Source of the DNA: Deltaproteobacteria bacterium
GTDB lineage: Bacteria > Desulfobacterota > Syntrophorhabdia > Syntrophorhabdales > Syntrophorhabdaceae
Direction: 5' to 3'
Assembly: GCA_029777945.1 (NCBI GenBank)
Contig: JAKORG010000019.1
Coordinates: forward strand, 1 to 64,000
DNA length: 64,000 bases
Numbering within the stretch: position 1 is the first letter of the stretch; each line of letters starts with the position of its first letter. Below the pieces are notes generated by a model. It was not told the DNA's origin. It made no database searches and saw nothing but the letters and a program-made list of their open reading frames with translations. Shown here one piece after another: positions 56,924 through 64,000 of the stretch. Position numbers and translations under genes: made by a program.

Positions 56924-57148
56924 CTAATTCACTATCTCGGCAGGTGTTATATCCTCAAAATCAGGGTTATCGGTTATAATAGATTTTAGCTTTTCTATGA
57001 CATTAAGAAAGGAAGGATCTTTTTTAAGCACATCCAGTCTGCCAAAGTTAAATAAAACTTTATGCCTTGGAACCCCCTTTTCATCACGATATGATTCTAC
57101 TACCTGAACGTATTGGTGGTCTTTGGATTTTGTTATCTTAACGTACAT
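56924..57148 (-). pseudogene. IS1634-type transposase, N-terminal part
   Basis: The first 74 residues of the transposase (MYVKITKSKDHQYVQVVESY, VLFNFGRLDVL), typical of IS1634 family starts, ending at an in-frame TAG at 56926-56924. The same frame continues the transposase downstream of the stop. Confidence 0.8.
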
Positions 57149-57199
57149 ACCTAAATACTACACTAATCTTATAAAAAGTCAAGTAAAAAGTAATGAAAG

Positions 57200-57436
57200 A
57201 TGAATTTAAAACAATATGGTTGCCACTACAAAATAAAAAAATTAAAAGTGGAACCATTGAATTTATTGGGTTTTATAATAAAAATAAGGGTATTTTTTAA
57301 AGATTCTGTCAAAGTCGGGTATAATACAGAAGAGGAAATAGATTTTGTCCTTAATGTTTTGCCAAAGATTATAGATAGATTAAGACAGATATCACCGTAC
57401 TGGAGGCCTGAACAGAAAATTTCAAGCTGTGCTTAA
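57200..57436 (+). pseudogene. Cysteine desulfurase (NifS/IscS) C-terminal fragment
   Basis: The last ~45 residues read IKIRVFFKDSVKVGYNTEEE, then IDFVLNVLPKIIDRLRQISP. This matches the end of cysteine desulfurases (RVSF..NTEEEID..L..LP.I..RLR.ISP). The PLP-lysine domain and catalytic Cys loop are absent, and the other half is not found across the neighbouring IS. It is probably a remnant left by an insertion-deletion event. Confidence 0.65.
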
Positions 57437-57514
57437 GGATTATTTATAACTCCTCGCTCGTATGGCCTGGATAATGTGCAGCCCTACAGCTATGAGATGA
57501 TGCACTTTAGTTCC

Positions 57515-58234
57515 TTAAATGACACCAACCGCATCCTTTAAAACAAATAGCCTTTTCACATTTTCTTTTATCTCTTTTATTTTATCAGGAGAAAAAGGCT
57601 CAATTGTCATAAATGAGGGGTTTAGGGTGTTTCTTGGTTTAAACTCCTGAATGTAAAATCTCTTTGCAGTTTTTATGTATTTTACTGTTTCGTATACATC
57701 TTTTTCTTTATGAAAGAATGGGACAACAGTCATTCTGAACTCATAATCTATACTGCCTTCCAATATAAACCTTAAACTTTCTTTTATCTTTTCCACATCA
57801 ACCTCTATCCCACACCAGCGAGAATATCTATCCAGTGGACCTTTTATATCCATGGCAATATAGTCGAGTAAATCTCTTTTGGCAAGTTCTTTTAGCATCT
57901 CAGGGTTAGAGCCGTTTGTGTCGAGTTTAATATTAAACCCAAGGGATTTGATTTCTTCAATGAGTTCCAATAGCCCTTTATGTATTGTAGGTTCTCCACC
58001 TGTTATTACAATATGGTTTACCCACTTTTTAAACTTTTTTAGCCTTTTAATGATGTAGTCTAAGGGTATGTCTTCAAGTTCGTTAGGTCTTAAAACAAGG
58101 TCTGAATTATGACAATAAGGGCATCTAAAATTGCATCCGCCTGTGAATATTACAGAGGACAGATGCCCTTTCCAGTCAATAAAACTCGTCTCAATAAAAC
58201 CTTTAATAGGCACCTTTTCAGCCTTTAACGACAT
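57515..58234 (-). CDS. nrdG: Anaerobic ribonucleotide reductase activating protein (radical SAM)
   Basis: 239 residues. It generates the glycyl radical on NrdD using S-adenosylmethionine and a [4Fe-4S] cluster. The cluster motif is CNFRCPYCHN (C-x3-C-x2-C) near residue 33; ITGGEPTIHKGLLELI is the SAM-binding GGE region. The start overlaps the end of the glutaredoxin-like gene by 17 nt; NrdD is encoded upstream. It is larger than the E. coli-type NrdG and closer to the NrdG2/PflA-like form. Confidence 0.92.
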   Translation of the reverse strand: MSLKAEKVPIKGFIETSFIDWKGHLSSVIFTGGCNFRCPYCHNSDLVLRPNELEDIPLDYIIKRLKKFKKWVNHIVITGGEPTIHKGLLELIEEIKSLGFNIKLDTNGSNPEMLKELAKRDLLDYIAMDIKGPLDRYSRWCGIEVDVEKIKESLRFILEGSIDYEFRMTVVPFFHKEKDVYETVKYIKTAKRFYIQEFKPRNTLNPSFMTIEPFSPDKIKEIKENVKRLFVLKDAVGVI

Positions 58235-58478
58235 TTATTACCTCTTCTATGGTTGGCACAATGCCTCTCCAGCTAAAGAGTTCGTTTTCATTTTTATCCT
58301 CTATTATAATAGTTGGCAATGCCTTTACACCGTAAAATGTCGCCTCTGCCAAACCATCTGCTGTGCCTACATTGTATTCGGATACATAGATTTGTTTTTC
58401 CAATAGACTATCCTTTAGCCTCTTTGCCATGGGACACATGGGACAGTCGTCTTTGTAAAAGATTTTCACTGTATTCAT
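58218..58478 (-). CDS. Glutaredoxin/NrdH-like thiol protein
   Basis: 86 residues with a redox motif CPMC in FYKDDCPMCPMAKRLKDSL, cis-Pro in VKALPTIII, and a C-terminal helix: a small thioredoxin-fold protein. Between nrdD and nrdG it probably supplies reducing equivalents to the reductase; some class III enzymes use thioredoxin or glutaredoxin instead of formate. ATG 58478 with AAGGGGTGA is chosen over an in-frame GTG at 58487. Confidence 0.87.
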   Translation of the reverse strand: MNTVKIFYKDDCPMCPMAKRLKDSLLEKQIYVSEYNVGTADGLAEATFYGVKALPTIIIEDKNENELFSWRGIVPTIEEVINVVKG

Positions 58479-58501
58479 AAGTATCACCCCTTTTTTGTAA
58501 A

Positions 58502-60586
58502 TTATCCGTTAATTACCTGTCTTTCTTGCCCAAAGTAATGTTCGTTTCTATACCTGTCTTTGAGTTCACCTAACTTTCCTTTATTCCAGCTTGAAATCTT
58601 TGTAAAGTAACCTGTAATCCTTGTTATACCATCTACATCTTTTGAACCACAGTAAGAGCATGTATTGCTTAAACCCCTTGATGTTCTGTGGCATTTGTTG
58701 CATGTAGTAAACTCAGGAGAAAAGGCAATCTGGTCATTTGTTGTGTAGCGGAATGTCTTTATTACAAAATCAGCTATTGCCTCTTTCGTTGGATGGGCCT
58801 CTCCAAGCCAGATGTGGGATATAGAGCCTGCTTCAATAAGGGGATGGAATTTACCTTCATTTGTTACCCTTTCAATGGGGTTCATAGGTGTATGGACATT
58901 TAGATGCGTTGAGTTTGTATAGTATATCTCACCTGATGCTATATCACCCTTTACAATCCTACCAGATGTAGGGGAAAAATATCTTAAATCGAGCCTTGCA
59001 AACCTGTAACTTGTGCTTTCTGCAGGAGTCTGTTCAAGGACAACCTTTAGCTTTTCACTCTCTCTTATTTTATTTGTCAGTAGATTCAAGTGAGATATAA
59101 CTTTTAGTCCGAATTTCATTGCCCTGTTTGACTCGTGGAGCTCTTCGCCTAAATGCACCTGAACCATCTCATTAAGACCGACCATGCCGATTAAGTGCGT
59201 TGCAATGTCAAACCTTAGATAGGGCATATCATCCTGCTTCATTGTTAAAAGGGATAGAGGTCCGTTTTCACCAAGGGCTAAAAGCTTTTCAAGAAATGCC
59301 CTTTTTTCTTTGTGGGCACGAATTGCCAATATAAACCTCTCGGTGAGAAGGTCAAAAAGCCTCGTGTCATTTCCCTTTGCTAAATAGACAATTCTTGGCA
59401 GATTCAAGGATACATTCTGTAATGCACAGTATCTCATCCTCCAGGGCTCTTTAGCGTCCTTTAAGTCCCTTTCCTCAAGTTTAAAACTCAAGCGACAGCA
59501 CTCTGATATTTTTGCAGTCTCACCCCTGTCAAAGACAAAGTATGTGTTACCTTTATCAGATGCTACATCGCATATATGATAGAGAAAATCCTGCCAGCCC
59601 TCTGTCTTGAAAAATTTTTCTGTAATATGGACTAAGGGTTTTGGAAAGAAAAATGGCCTTCCTGCACCATCTCCTTCTTTATAAACTTCAAAGAGCTTCC
59701 AGACGAACCTCTGGGCTTCTTTTTCATATTCCCCGTATGTTTTGCCAGTATATACACCACCTGGACCTATGGCAGGTGTTTTTTCAAAGTGTTTCGGTAT
59801 CTCCCAGTATAGATTAATATCAGAAAATATGGCCTGTCCTCCCCTTGCCACTGCCTGCTGGGAGAATTCAAATATGAGCATCTGGGCAAGCTGCTTTACA
59901 TCATTGTCAGACATGCCTTCAAGGTATGGAGCAAAGAATATATTTATGGCATCCCAGCCAATGGCACCGGCAAAGTTGCTCTGTAAAGCAGCAGCAAACT
60001 TTACTAAGTGGGCAAAGAGCACTTCAGGGTGTTTTGCTGGTTTTGCCATAGACAACGAGTGAGGTAGATTTAGACCAAATCTTTTTATATATTCAAGGGA
60101 TTGACCGCTACAGTAAGGTCTGTCTATGAAGCCTAAATCGTGAAGATGTATGTCTCCATTCATGTGGGCATCTGCCACATCTTGAGAGAATACAGCTAAA
60201 AGGGCATATTCTTTTTTAATCCTCTCTGCAAGGGTGAGGTTAGTTGCTTCAGGTCCATGTGGGACATTTGCATTTTCTTTGTTTGGGTGGAGTATAAGAC
60301 TATCCACATCGTATATAGGCATACCAAGCCTTGTGTGCATCTTCCTTGCTGTTTCAAGACCCCTTTCTATGAGTTTTGCGTTGACAATCTCCCTTATGAG
60401 GGGTGCTGTGACCATCTTTACCCCTGCTTTTCTTATGGTCTGTTCCACTTCAATGCTTATCTGATTAGCAGTCTCTTCGTCAATGAGGGTCTCTCTTATA
60501 AGGGCATTGACTATTTTTTCTCTATTCCAATCAGAAATCGTCTCTTCCGATGTCCTAACGAAGAGATTAATATCCGTTGTTTCCAT
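58502..60586 (-). CDS. nrdD: Anaerobic (class III) ribonucleoside-triphosphate reductase
   Basis: 694 residues. It reduces ribonucleotides to deoxyribonucleotides without oxygen via a glycyl radical. An N-terminal ATP-cone lies at about 20-100; the catalytic barrel includes HMNGDIHLHDLGFIDRPYCSG and GQAIFSDINLYWEIP. The C-terminal Zn site is CNKCHRTSRG and CSYCGSKD, followed by the glycyl-radical motif RITGYFTK. AAAGGGGGAAC precedes the ATG. First gene of nrdD-nrdH-like-nrdG, controlled by NrdR boxes. No aerobic class I genes are in the window. Confidence 0.96.
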   Translation of the reverse strand: METTDINLFVRTSEETISDWNREKIVNALIRETLIDEETANQISIEVEQTIRKAGVKMVTAPLIREIVNAKLIERGLETARKMHTRLGMPIYDVDSLILHPNKENANVPHGPEATNLTLAERIKKEYALLAVFSQDVADAHMNGDIHLHDLGFIDRPYCSGQSLEYIKRFGLNLPHSLSMAKPAKHPEVLFAHLVKFAAALQSNFAGAIGWDAINIFFAPYLEGMSDNDVKQLAQMLIFEFSQQAVARGGQAIFSDINLYWEIPKHFEKTPAIGPGGVYTGKTYGEYEKEAQRFVWKLFEVYKEGDGAGRPFFFPKPLVHITEKFFKTEGWQDFLYHICDVASDKGNTYFVFDRGETAKISECCRLSFKLEERDLKDAKEPWRMRYCALQNVSLNLPRIVYLAKGNDTRLFDLLTERFILAIRAHKEKRAFLEKLLALGENGPLSLLTMKQDDMPYLRFDIATHLIGMVGLNEMVQVHLGEELHESNRAMKFGLKVISHLNLLTNKIRESEKLKVVLEQTPAESTSYRFARLDLRYFSPTSGRIVKGDIASGEIYYTNSTHLNVHTPMNPIERVTNEGKFHPLIEAGSISHIWLGEAHPTKEAIADFVIKTFRYTTNDQIAFSPEFTTCNKCHRTSRGLSNTCSYCGSKDVDGITRITGYFTKISSWNKGKLGELKDRYRNEHYFGQERQVING

Positions 60587-60601
60587 TGTTCCCCCTTTAT
60601 A

Positions 60602-60661
60602 CCACTATATTTAGTAGGCTGACTAAATATATATACTATATTTAGCGATTTAATCTGTCAA
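60602..60661 (-). promoter_or_regulatory. Promoter with two NrdR boxes upstream of nrdD
   Basis: On the minus strand TTGACA (60661-60656), a 17-nt spacer and TAGTAT (60638-60633). Two copies of ACTATATTTAG(T/C) lie at 60604-60615 and 60635-60646, exactly 31 bp apart (three helical turns), the spacing and core (CACTATATnTAGTG-like) of NrdR boxes. The distal one overlaps the -10 and the proximal one the transcribed start, fitting repression when dATP is high. Confidence 0.82.
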
Positions 60662-60726
60662 GAAATTTTTAAAAGTTTTTTGCAATCGGAGATGATAATA
60701 TACCACTACCTAATTTTATTTTCTCC

Positions 60727-61704
60727 TTAAACCCTTTCAGACTTAAGAATCATTGCAGATTCTTCAGGTGTTGTGGGAACCACATAGAATTCATCTTCTC
60801 TTTTGTATTTGGAGGAACGGAGATCTCTTGGCATGATTTCAATATGCCAGTGAAAATAATCATCTATTAAAAGCGCCTCTTCCTGCCAGGGTATTTTCAT
60901 CATATTAGGCGATGTATGAATCACAATAGTATAAGCATTGGTTAATCGCTCTATGCGTTTCATTGTGCTTGTAAAAATGGAGATAAAATCTATCTTTTTA
61001 TCTTCTTCTTGAGGATTTTCAAAATGGGCACTATGATAGCGGGGGATAATCCATACCTCAAAAGGAAATCTCGAGGCAAAGGGACAAAAGGCTAAAAAAT
61101 TGTTATTTATGGCCACAACCCTTTTATTCTGTCTTATTTCCTGTGAAATAATGTCACAAAATAAACATCTTTCCTTTTTGCTGAAATGTATCCTTGACTG
61201 ATAAAACTCAAGCCCTAATCGTTGAGGTATTATGGGTGTTGCAAGGACATGGGAGTGGGGATGAAATATATATGAGCCTGCAAGCTCACCGTGGTTTTTA
61301 AATATAAGGATATATTTAAACCTCTTGTCTTTTTTTAAATCTAAAATCCTGTCTTTATATAAATCTACGAGATTTATAAACTCCTTTTCTGTGAAGGCCG
61401 ACATGGTTTTATTGTGGTTTGGATTTTCCACAATAATCTCGTGCGCGCCCACATTATCCATCTTGTCATAGATACCTTCTGCCCTTTTATTTTCCTGTGC
61501 CTCAATGATAAAAATTGGATTAGAGGCAGGAAAGCAGCGAACAGCCCATGAACCGTCTTCGTTTTTTATCTCCTTTATCTTTGGTGGTGTAAGGTTTTCG
61601 TTTCCAGGACAAAAAAGGCATGTACCCAAAGATGAGCGTTTAATGATCGTGTATCCTACTACACACCAGTTACCTGTAACAGGGTCCCTTCTTAATTCTG
61701 CCAT
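60727..61704 (-). CDS. galT: GalT-like nucleotidylyltransferase (HIT superfamily)
   Basis: 325-residue GalT-fold protein: start MAELRRDPVTGNWCVV, zinc ligands CLFCPGNENLTPP and CLFCDII, central YILIFKNHGELAGSY, and the active-site HPHSHVLATPIIPQ. GalT normally has H-x-H-x-Q; here the last position is His (HPHSH), as in HIT hydrolases. A second HIT-like part ends with DDYFHWHIEIMPR. So uridylyl transfer is likely but not certain; ADP-glucose phosphorylase-like or other activity is possible. There is no ribosome binding site; a TTGACA/TATGAT promoter ends 8 nt before the ATG. A single gene divergent from ftsH. Confidence 0.8.
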   Translation of the reverse strand: MAELRRDPVTGNWCVVGYTIIKRSSLGTCLFCPGNENLTPPKIKEIKNEDGSWAVRCFPASNPIFIIEAQENKRAEGIYDKMDNVGAHEIIVENPNHNKTMSAFTEKEFINLVDLYKDRILDLKKDKRFKYILIFKNHGELAGSYIFHPHSHVLATPIIPQRLGLEFYQSRIHFSKKERCLFCDIISQEIRQNKRVVAINNNFLAFCPFASRFPFEVWIIPRYHSAHFENPQEEDKKIDFISIFTSTMKRIERLTNAYTIVIHTSPNMMKIPWQEEALLIDDYFHWHIEIMPRDLRSSKYKREDEFYVVPTTPEESAMILKSERV

Positions 61705-61712
61705 TTAAACTA

Positions 61713-61741
61713 ATCATAGTCTACAAAGCATCTTTTGTCAA
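61713..61741 (-). promoter_or_regulatory. Promoter of the galT-like gene (leaderless type)
   Basis: On the minus strand TTGACA (61741-61736), a 17-nt spacer and TATGAT (61718-61713) end 8 nt before the ATG at 61704. Confidence 0.65.
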
Positions 61742-61788
61742 TTTTAATTAAAAATTTGATGATAAAAAGGCATATGGTTTAAAATCTA

Positions 61789-61818
61789 TTGAAAATAAAA
61801 GGCTTTATATGGTAAAAC
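61789..61818 (+). promoter_or_regulatory. Probable promoter of ftsH (leaderless type)
   Basis: TTGAAA (61789-61794), an 18-nt spacer and TAAAAC (61813-61818) end 6 nt before the ATG at 61825. The -10 is moderate. There is no ribosome binding site before ftsH. Confidence 0.45.
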
Positions 61819-61824
61819 CCATAT

Positions 61825-63654
61825 ATGTCAAAAAACACAAATACAAACCCAATAAACAAAAACATCTTTATATGGCTTTTTATAGTTCTTTTAGGTCTTT
61901 TTATCTTCAATGTCTACTATAAACCCAAAAAAACTTATGAACAGGTAATATTCAGCGATTTTGTAGAGGCAGTGAAGGCAAACAGCATCCTTGCCGTGAC
62001 CATCCAGGGTAAAAATATCTACGGCACATATAAAGACGGAAGGGAATTCAAAAGTTATGCCCCTGATGACCCAGAGTTGATGAAAATACTCAGGGAACAC
62101 AATGTTAAAATAAATGCAAAACCAGATGAAGAATCAAGTTTCTGGCAGAATATATTTATATCGTGGTTCCCCATGCTATTACTCATCGGTGTATGGATCT
62201 TTTTCATGAGACAGATGCAATCAGGCGGCGGGAAGGCAATGGCATTTGGTAAAAGCCGGGCAAGGCTTTTTACGAGCAAAGAAAACAAGGTAACTTTTAA
62301 GGATGTGGCCGGCGTTGACGAGGCAAAGGAAGAGCTACAAGAAATTATTGAATTTCTAACAGACCCTAAAAAGTTTACAAAGCTTGGTGGCAGGATACCC
62401 AAAGGTGTTTTACTCGTTGGCCCACCAGGCACAGGAAAGACCCTTCTTGCAAGGGCCATTGCAGGTGAGGCAAATGTGCCCTTTTTCAGTATAAGCGGTT
62501 CAGACTTTGTCGAAATGTTTGTGGGTGTTGGTGCATCGCGCGTGCGAGATTTGTTCAATCAAGGTAAAAAAAATGCCCCTTGCATAATCTTTATAGACGA
62601 AATAGATGCAGTGGGAAGGCATAGGGGCGCAGGGCTTGGCGGTGGTCATGACGAAAGGGAACAGACTCTAAATCAACTCCTCGTAGAGATGGACGGGTTT
62701 GAATCAAATGAAGGTGTTATTGTCATGTCTGCAACAAATAGACCTGATGTGCTGGATCCAGCCTTACTAAGACCTGGCAGGTTTGACAGACAGATAGTGG
62801 TTACAACGCCGGATGTAAAGGGAAGAGAGGCCATACTAAAGGTGCATACAAGAAAAACAGTGCTTGCCGATAATGTGGACTTAACGATAATTGCCAGGGG
62901 AACACCGGGGTTTTCCGGTGCTGATTTAGAAAACCTTGTAAACGAGGCTGCACTAATTGCTGCGAGAAGAGGCAAAACAGCCATAGAAATGGAAGACTTT
63001 GAACACGCTAAGGATAAAGTACTCATGGGTGTTGAGAGAAGGAGCATGATAATCCCCTTTGAAGAGAGAAAGATTGCAGCATACCATGAGGCAGGCCATG
63101 CCCTTGTGGCAAAGATGTTGCCCAATGCAGATCCCATCCACAAGGTAACGATAATCCCAAGGGGCAGGGCACTGGGCGTAACCCAGCAATTACCTATAGA
63201 CGACAGGCACACATATTCAAAGGAATATCTCATAGATAATATCACAATACTGCTTGGCGGAAGGGTTGCAGAAGAGATCGTTCTAAAAAAATCCACAACA
63301 GGTGCAGGAAATGATATAGAACGGGCTACAGAGATAGCAAGGAAGATGATATGTGAGTGGGGCATGAGTGAGAGGTTAGGCCCACTTAGCTATGGAAAAA
63401 ATGAGGAACACATCTTCCTCGGGAAAGAGATTGCAAGACATCGCGACTTCAGTGAAAAAACAGCTCAAGAGATAGATGAAGAGCTTCGCAACCTCATAAA
63501 TAGCTGTTTTGAGAGGGCAAAGGAAATATTATTAACCAACATTACAACGCTCCATACAATAGCAAATGCATTGCTTGAAAAAGAGTCTCTCGACGGTCAG
63601 GAGATAGACCATATCATCAGAGAAACCCAAGGTGAAAAACAGGCTATTGCATAA
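61825..63654 (+). CDS. ftsH: ATP-dependent zinc metalloprotease FtsH
   Basis: A membrane-bound AAA+ protease that removes damaged membrane proteins and regulators. 609 residues: two N-terminal membrane helices (about 12-30 and 112-128) around a small periplasmic domain, AAA ATPase with Walker [19 protein letters not shown], Walker [17 protein letters not shown], pore motif [17 protein letters not shown] and SRH region [19 protein letters not shown], then the protease domain with zinc motif [15 protein letters not shown]. The start lacks a ribosome binding site and is preceded by a likely leaderless promoter. folP begins within its last codons. Confidence 0.97.
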   Translation: MSKNTNTNPINKNIFIWLFIVLLGLFIFNVYYKPKKTYEQVIFSDFVEAVKANSILAVTIQGKNIYGTYKDGREFKSYAPDDPELMKILREHNVKINAKPDEESSFWQNIFISWFPMLLLIGVWIFFMRQMQSGGGKAMAFGKSRARLFTSKENKVTFKDVAGVDEAKEELQEIIEFLTDPKKFTKLGGRIPKGVLLVGPPGTGKTLLARAIAGEANVPFFSISGSDFVEMFVGVGASRVRDLFNQGKKNAPCIIFIDEIDAVGRHRGAGLGGGHDEREQTLNQLLVEMDGFESNEGVIVMSATNRPDVLDPALLRPGRFDRQIVVTTPDVKGREAILKVHTRKTVLADNVDLTIIARGTPGFSGADLENLVNEAALIAARRGKTAIEMEDFEHAKDKVLMGVERRSMIIPFEERKIAAYHEAGHALVAKMLPNADPIHKVTIIPRGRALGVTQQLPIDDRHTYSKEYLIDNITILLGGRVAEEIVLKKSTTGAGNDIERATEIARKMICEWGMSERLGPLSYGKNEEHIFLGKEIARHRDFSEKTAQEIDEELRNLINSCFERAKEILLTNITTLHTIANALLEKESLDGQEIDHIIRETQGEKQAIA

Positions 63655-64000
63655 AGAAATACCCCTTATAATGGGGATTCTTAATGTTACACCCGATTCG
63701 TTTTATGATGGAGGCAGATATATAAAATTAGAAGATGCCTTAAAACGTGCCTTGGAGATGATAGAGGAGGGTGCAGACATCATCGATGTGGGAGGTGAAT
63801 CTACAAGGCCCTTTTCAGAGCCCGCATCTACCTATGAAGAATTAAAAAGGGTTATCCCTGTGATAGAGCATATCAGGGCGCAAACAGATATTCCAATATC
63901 AATAGATACGTATAAATCAGAGGTTGCTAAAGAGGCCCTTTGTGCTGGAGCCGATATAGTAAACGATATCAGTGGATTTGGATTTGATGAAAAAATGGCT
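63632..64000 (+). CDS. folP: Dihydropteroate synthase (3' end outside window)
   Basis: Condenses p-aminobenzoate with the pterin diphosphate in folate synthesis. The partial protein shows the first signature [18 protein letters not shown], then [18 protein letters not shown] and [16 protein letters not shown] with [13 protein letters not shown]. The start is probably GTG 63632 ([14 protein letters not shown]), overlapping ftsH by 23 nt with AAGG just upstream; TTG 63647 is an alternative. An ftsH-folP order is common. Cut by the window edge. Confidence 0.93.
   Translation, partial: MKNRLLHKEIPLIMGILNVTPDSFYDGGRYIKLEDALKRALEMIEEGADIIDVGGESTRPFSEPASTYEELKRVIPVIEHIRAQTDIPISIDTYKSEVAKEALCAGADIVNDISGFGFDEKMA

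Larger units (their letters stand above)
55526..57231. mobile_element. Degenerate IS1634-like insertion sequence with 12-bp direct repeats
   Basis: A broken IS4-superfamily (IS1634/IS1549-type) transposase lies between two exact direct copies of TTGCCACTACAA (55526-55537 and 57220-57231). IS1634 and IS1549 are known for long, variable target duplications, so these may be the duplicated target. No convincing terminal inverted repeats were found just inside them. The transposase has an amber stop and a frameshift, so the copy should be inactive. Confidence 0.7.

Noticed and set aside
55526-57231. TTGCCACTACAA as terminal inverted repeats
   Set aside because: The two copies have the same orientation, so they cannot be inverted repeats; a target duplication or chance repeat fits better.
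57437-57514. Possible gene start (YGLDNVQPYSYEMMHF) after the desulfurase fragment
   Set aside because: The short frame has no ribosome binding site, does not match a family I know, and runs into the antisense of nrdG.

Overview
This is an AT-rich bacterial window from a Gram-negative anaerobe. The envelope is indicated by a YjbH-type outer-membrane protein, a lipoprotein and secreted proteins with signal peptides. Anaerobic life is indicated by class III ribonucleotide reductase (nrdD, nrdG), two electron-transfer-flavoprotein gene sets, beta-oxidation-type enzymes and a FixCX-type quinone-linked ETF module. The order rpsU-yqeY-mutS2-dnaG-rpoD and the chemosensory cluster with HEAT-repeat and c-di-GMP genes recall Desulfobacterota (former Deltaproteobacteria). 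There is no rRNA here, so this placement is an inference.

Layout. 1-13.1 kb (+): one chemosensory operon, cheA (damaged), cheW, a soluble MCP (frameshifted), a PAS-HEAT-repeat protein, cheR, cheB, cheY, cheC, PAS-PAS-GGDEF and PAS-PAS-GAF-HD-GYP, ending at a strong bidirectional terminator. 13.1-17.0 kb (-): thiolase, crotonase, etfB, etfA. 17.1-19.9 kb (-): enolase, a LarA-like protein and a small Cys-rich protein. purB (+) follows, then two uncharacterised genes and a yjbE/yjbH-like envelope pair (21.3-24.9 kb, -). 25.1-29.7 kb (-): acyl-CoA dehydrogenase, etfB, etfA, fixC, fixX. 29.8-36.0 kb (-): the rpsU-yqeY-mutS2-dnaG-rpoD operon. 36.3-39.6 kb: a zinc-ribbon protein, MarC, a TPR lipoprotein and a sodium:solute symporter flanked by two tiny membrane proteins. 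39.9-45.5 kb (-): polX, nth, transketolase, AICAR transformylase. 45.7-50.4 kb (+): UbiD, UbiA and an ABC importer. 50.4-53.2 kb (-): a frameshifted HDOD gene and a hybrid histidine kinase. 53.3-57.5 kb: a decayed zone with tRNA-Lys, an integrase remnant, ccdA, ppx, a broken IS1634-like element and a cysteine-desulfurase fragment. 57.5-60.6 kb (-): nrdD, a glutaredoxin-like gene and nrdG, with NrdR boxes. 60.7-64 kb: galT-like (-), ftsH and the start of folP (+).

Themes. (i) The chemosensory operon carries three outputs (HEAT scaffold, diguanylate cyclase, HD-GYP phosphodiesterase) that share one PAS-domain type, so it probably controls c-di-GMP or another cell function rather than simple swimming. 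(ii) Two ETF modules and thiolase/crotonase/acyl-CoA dehydrogenase point to fatty- or aromatic-acid-type acyl-CoA oxidation or synthesis. (iii) At least six genes have a recognisable -35/-10 promoter ending 6-8 nt before the ATG and no Shine-Dalgarno sequence, suggesting leaderless mRNAs. (iv) Several genes carry single-base homopolymer frameshifts or in-frame TAG codons, which are either sequence errors or real decay.
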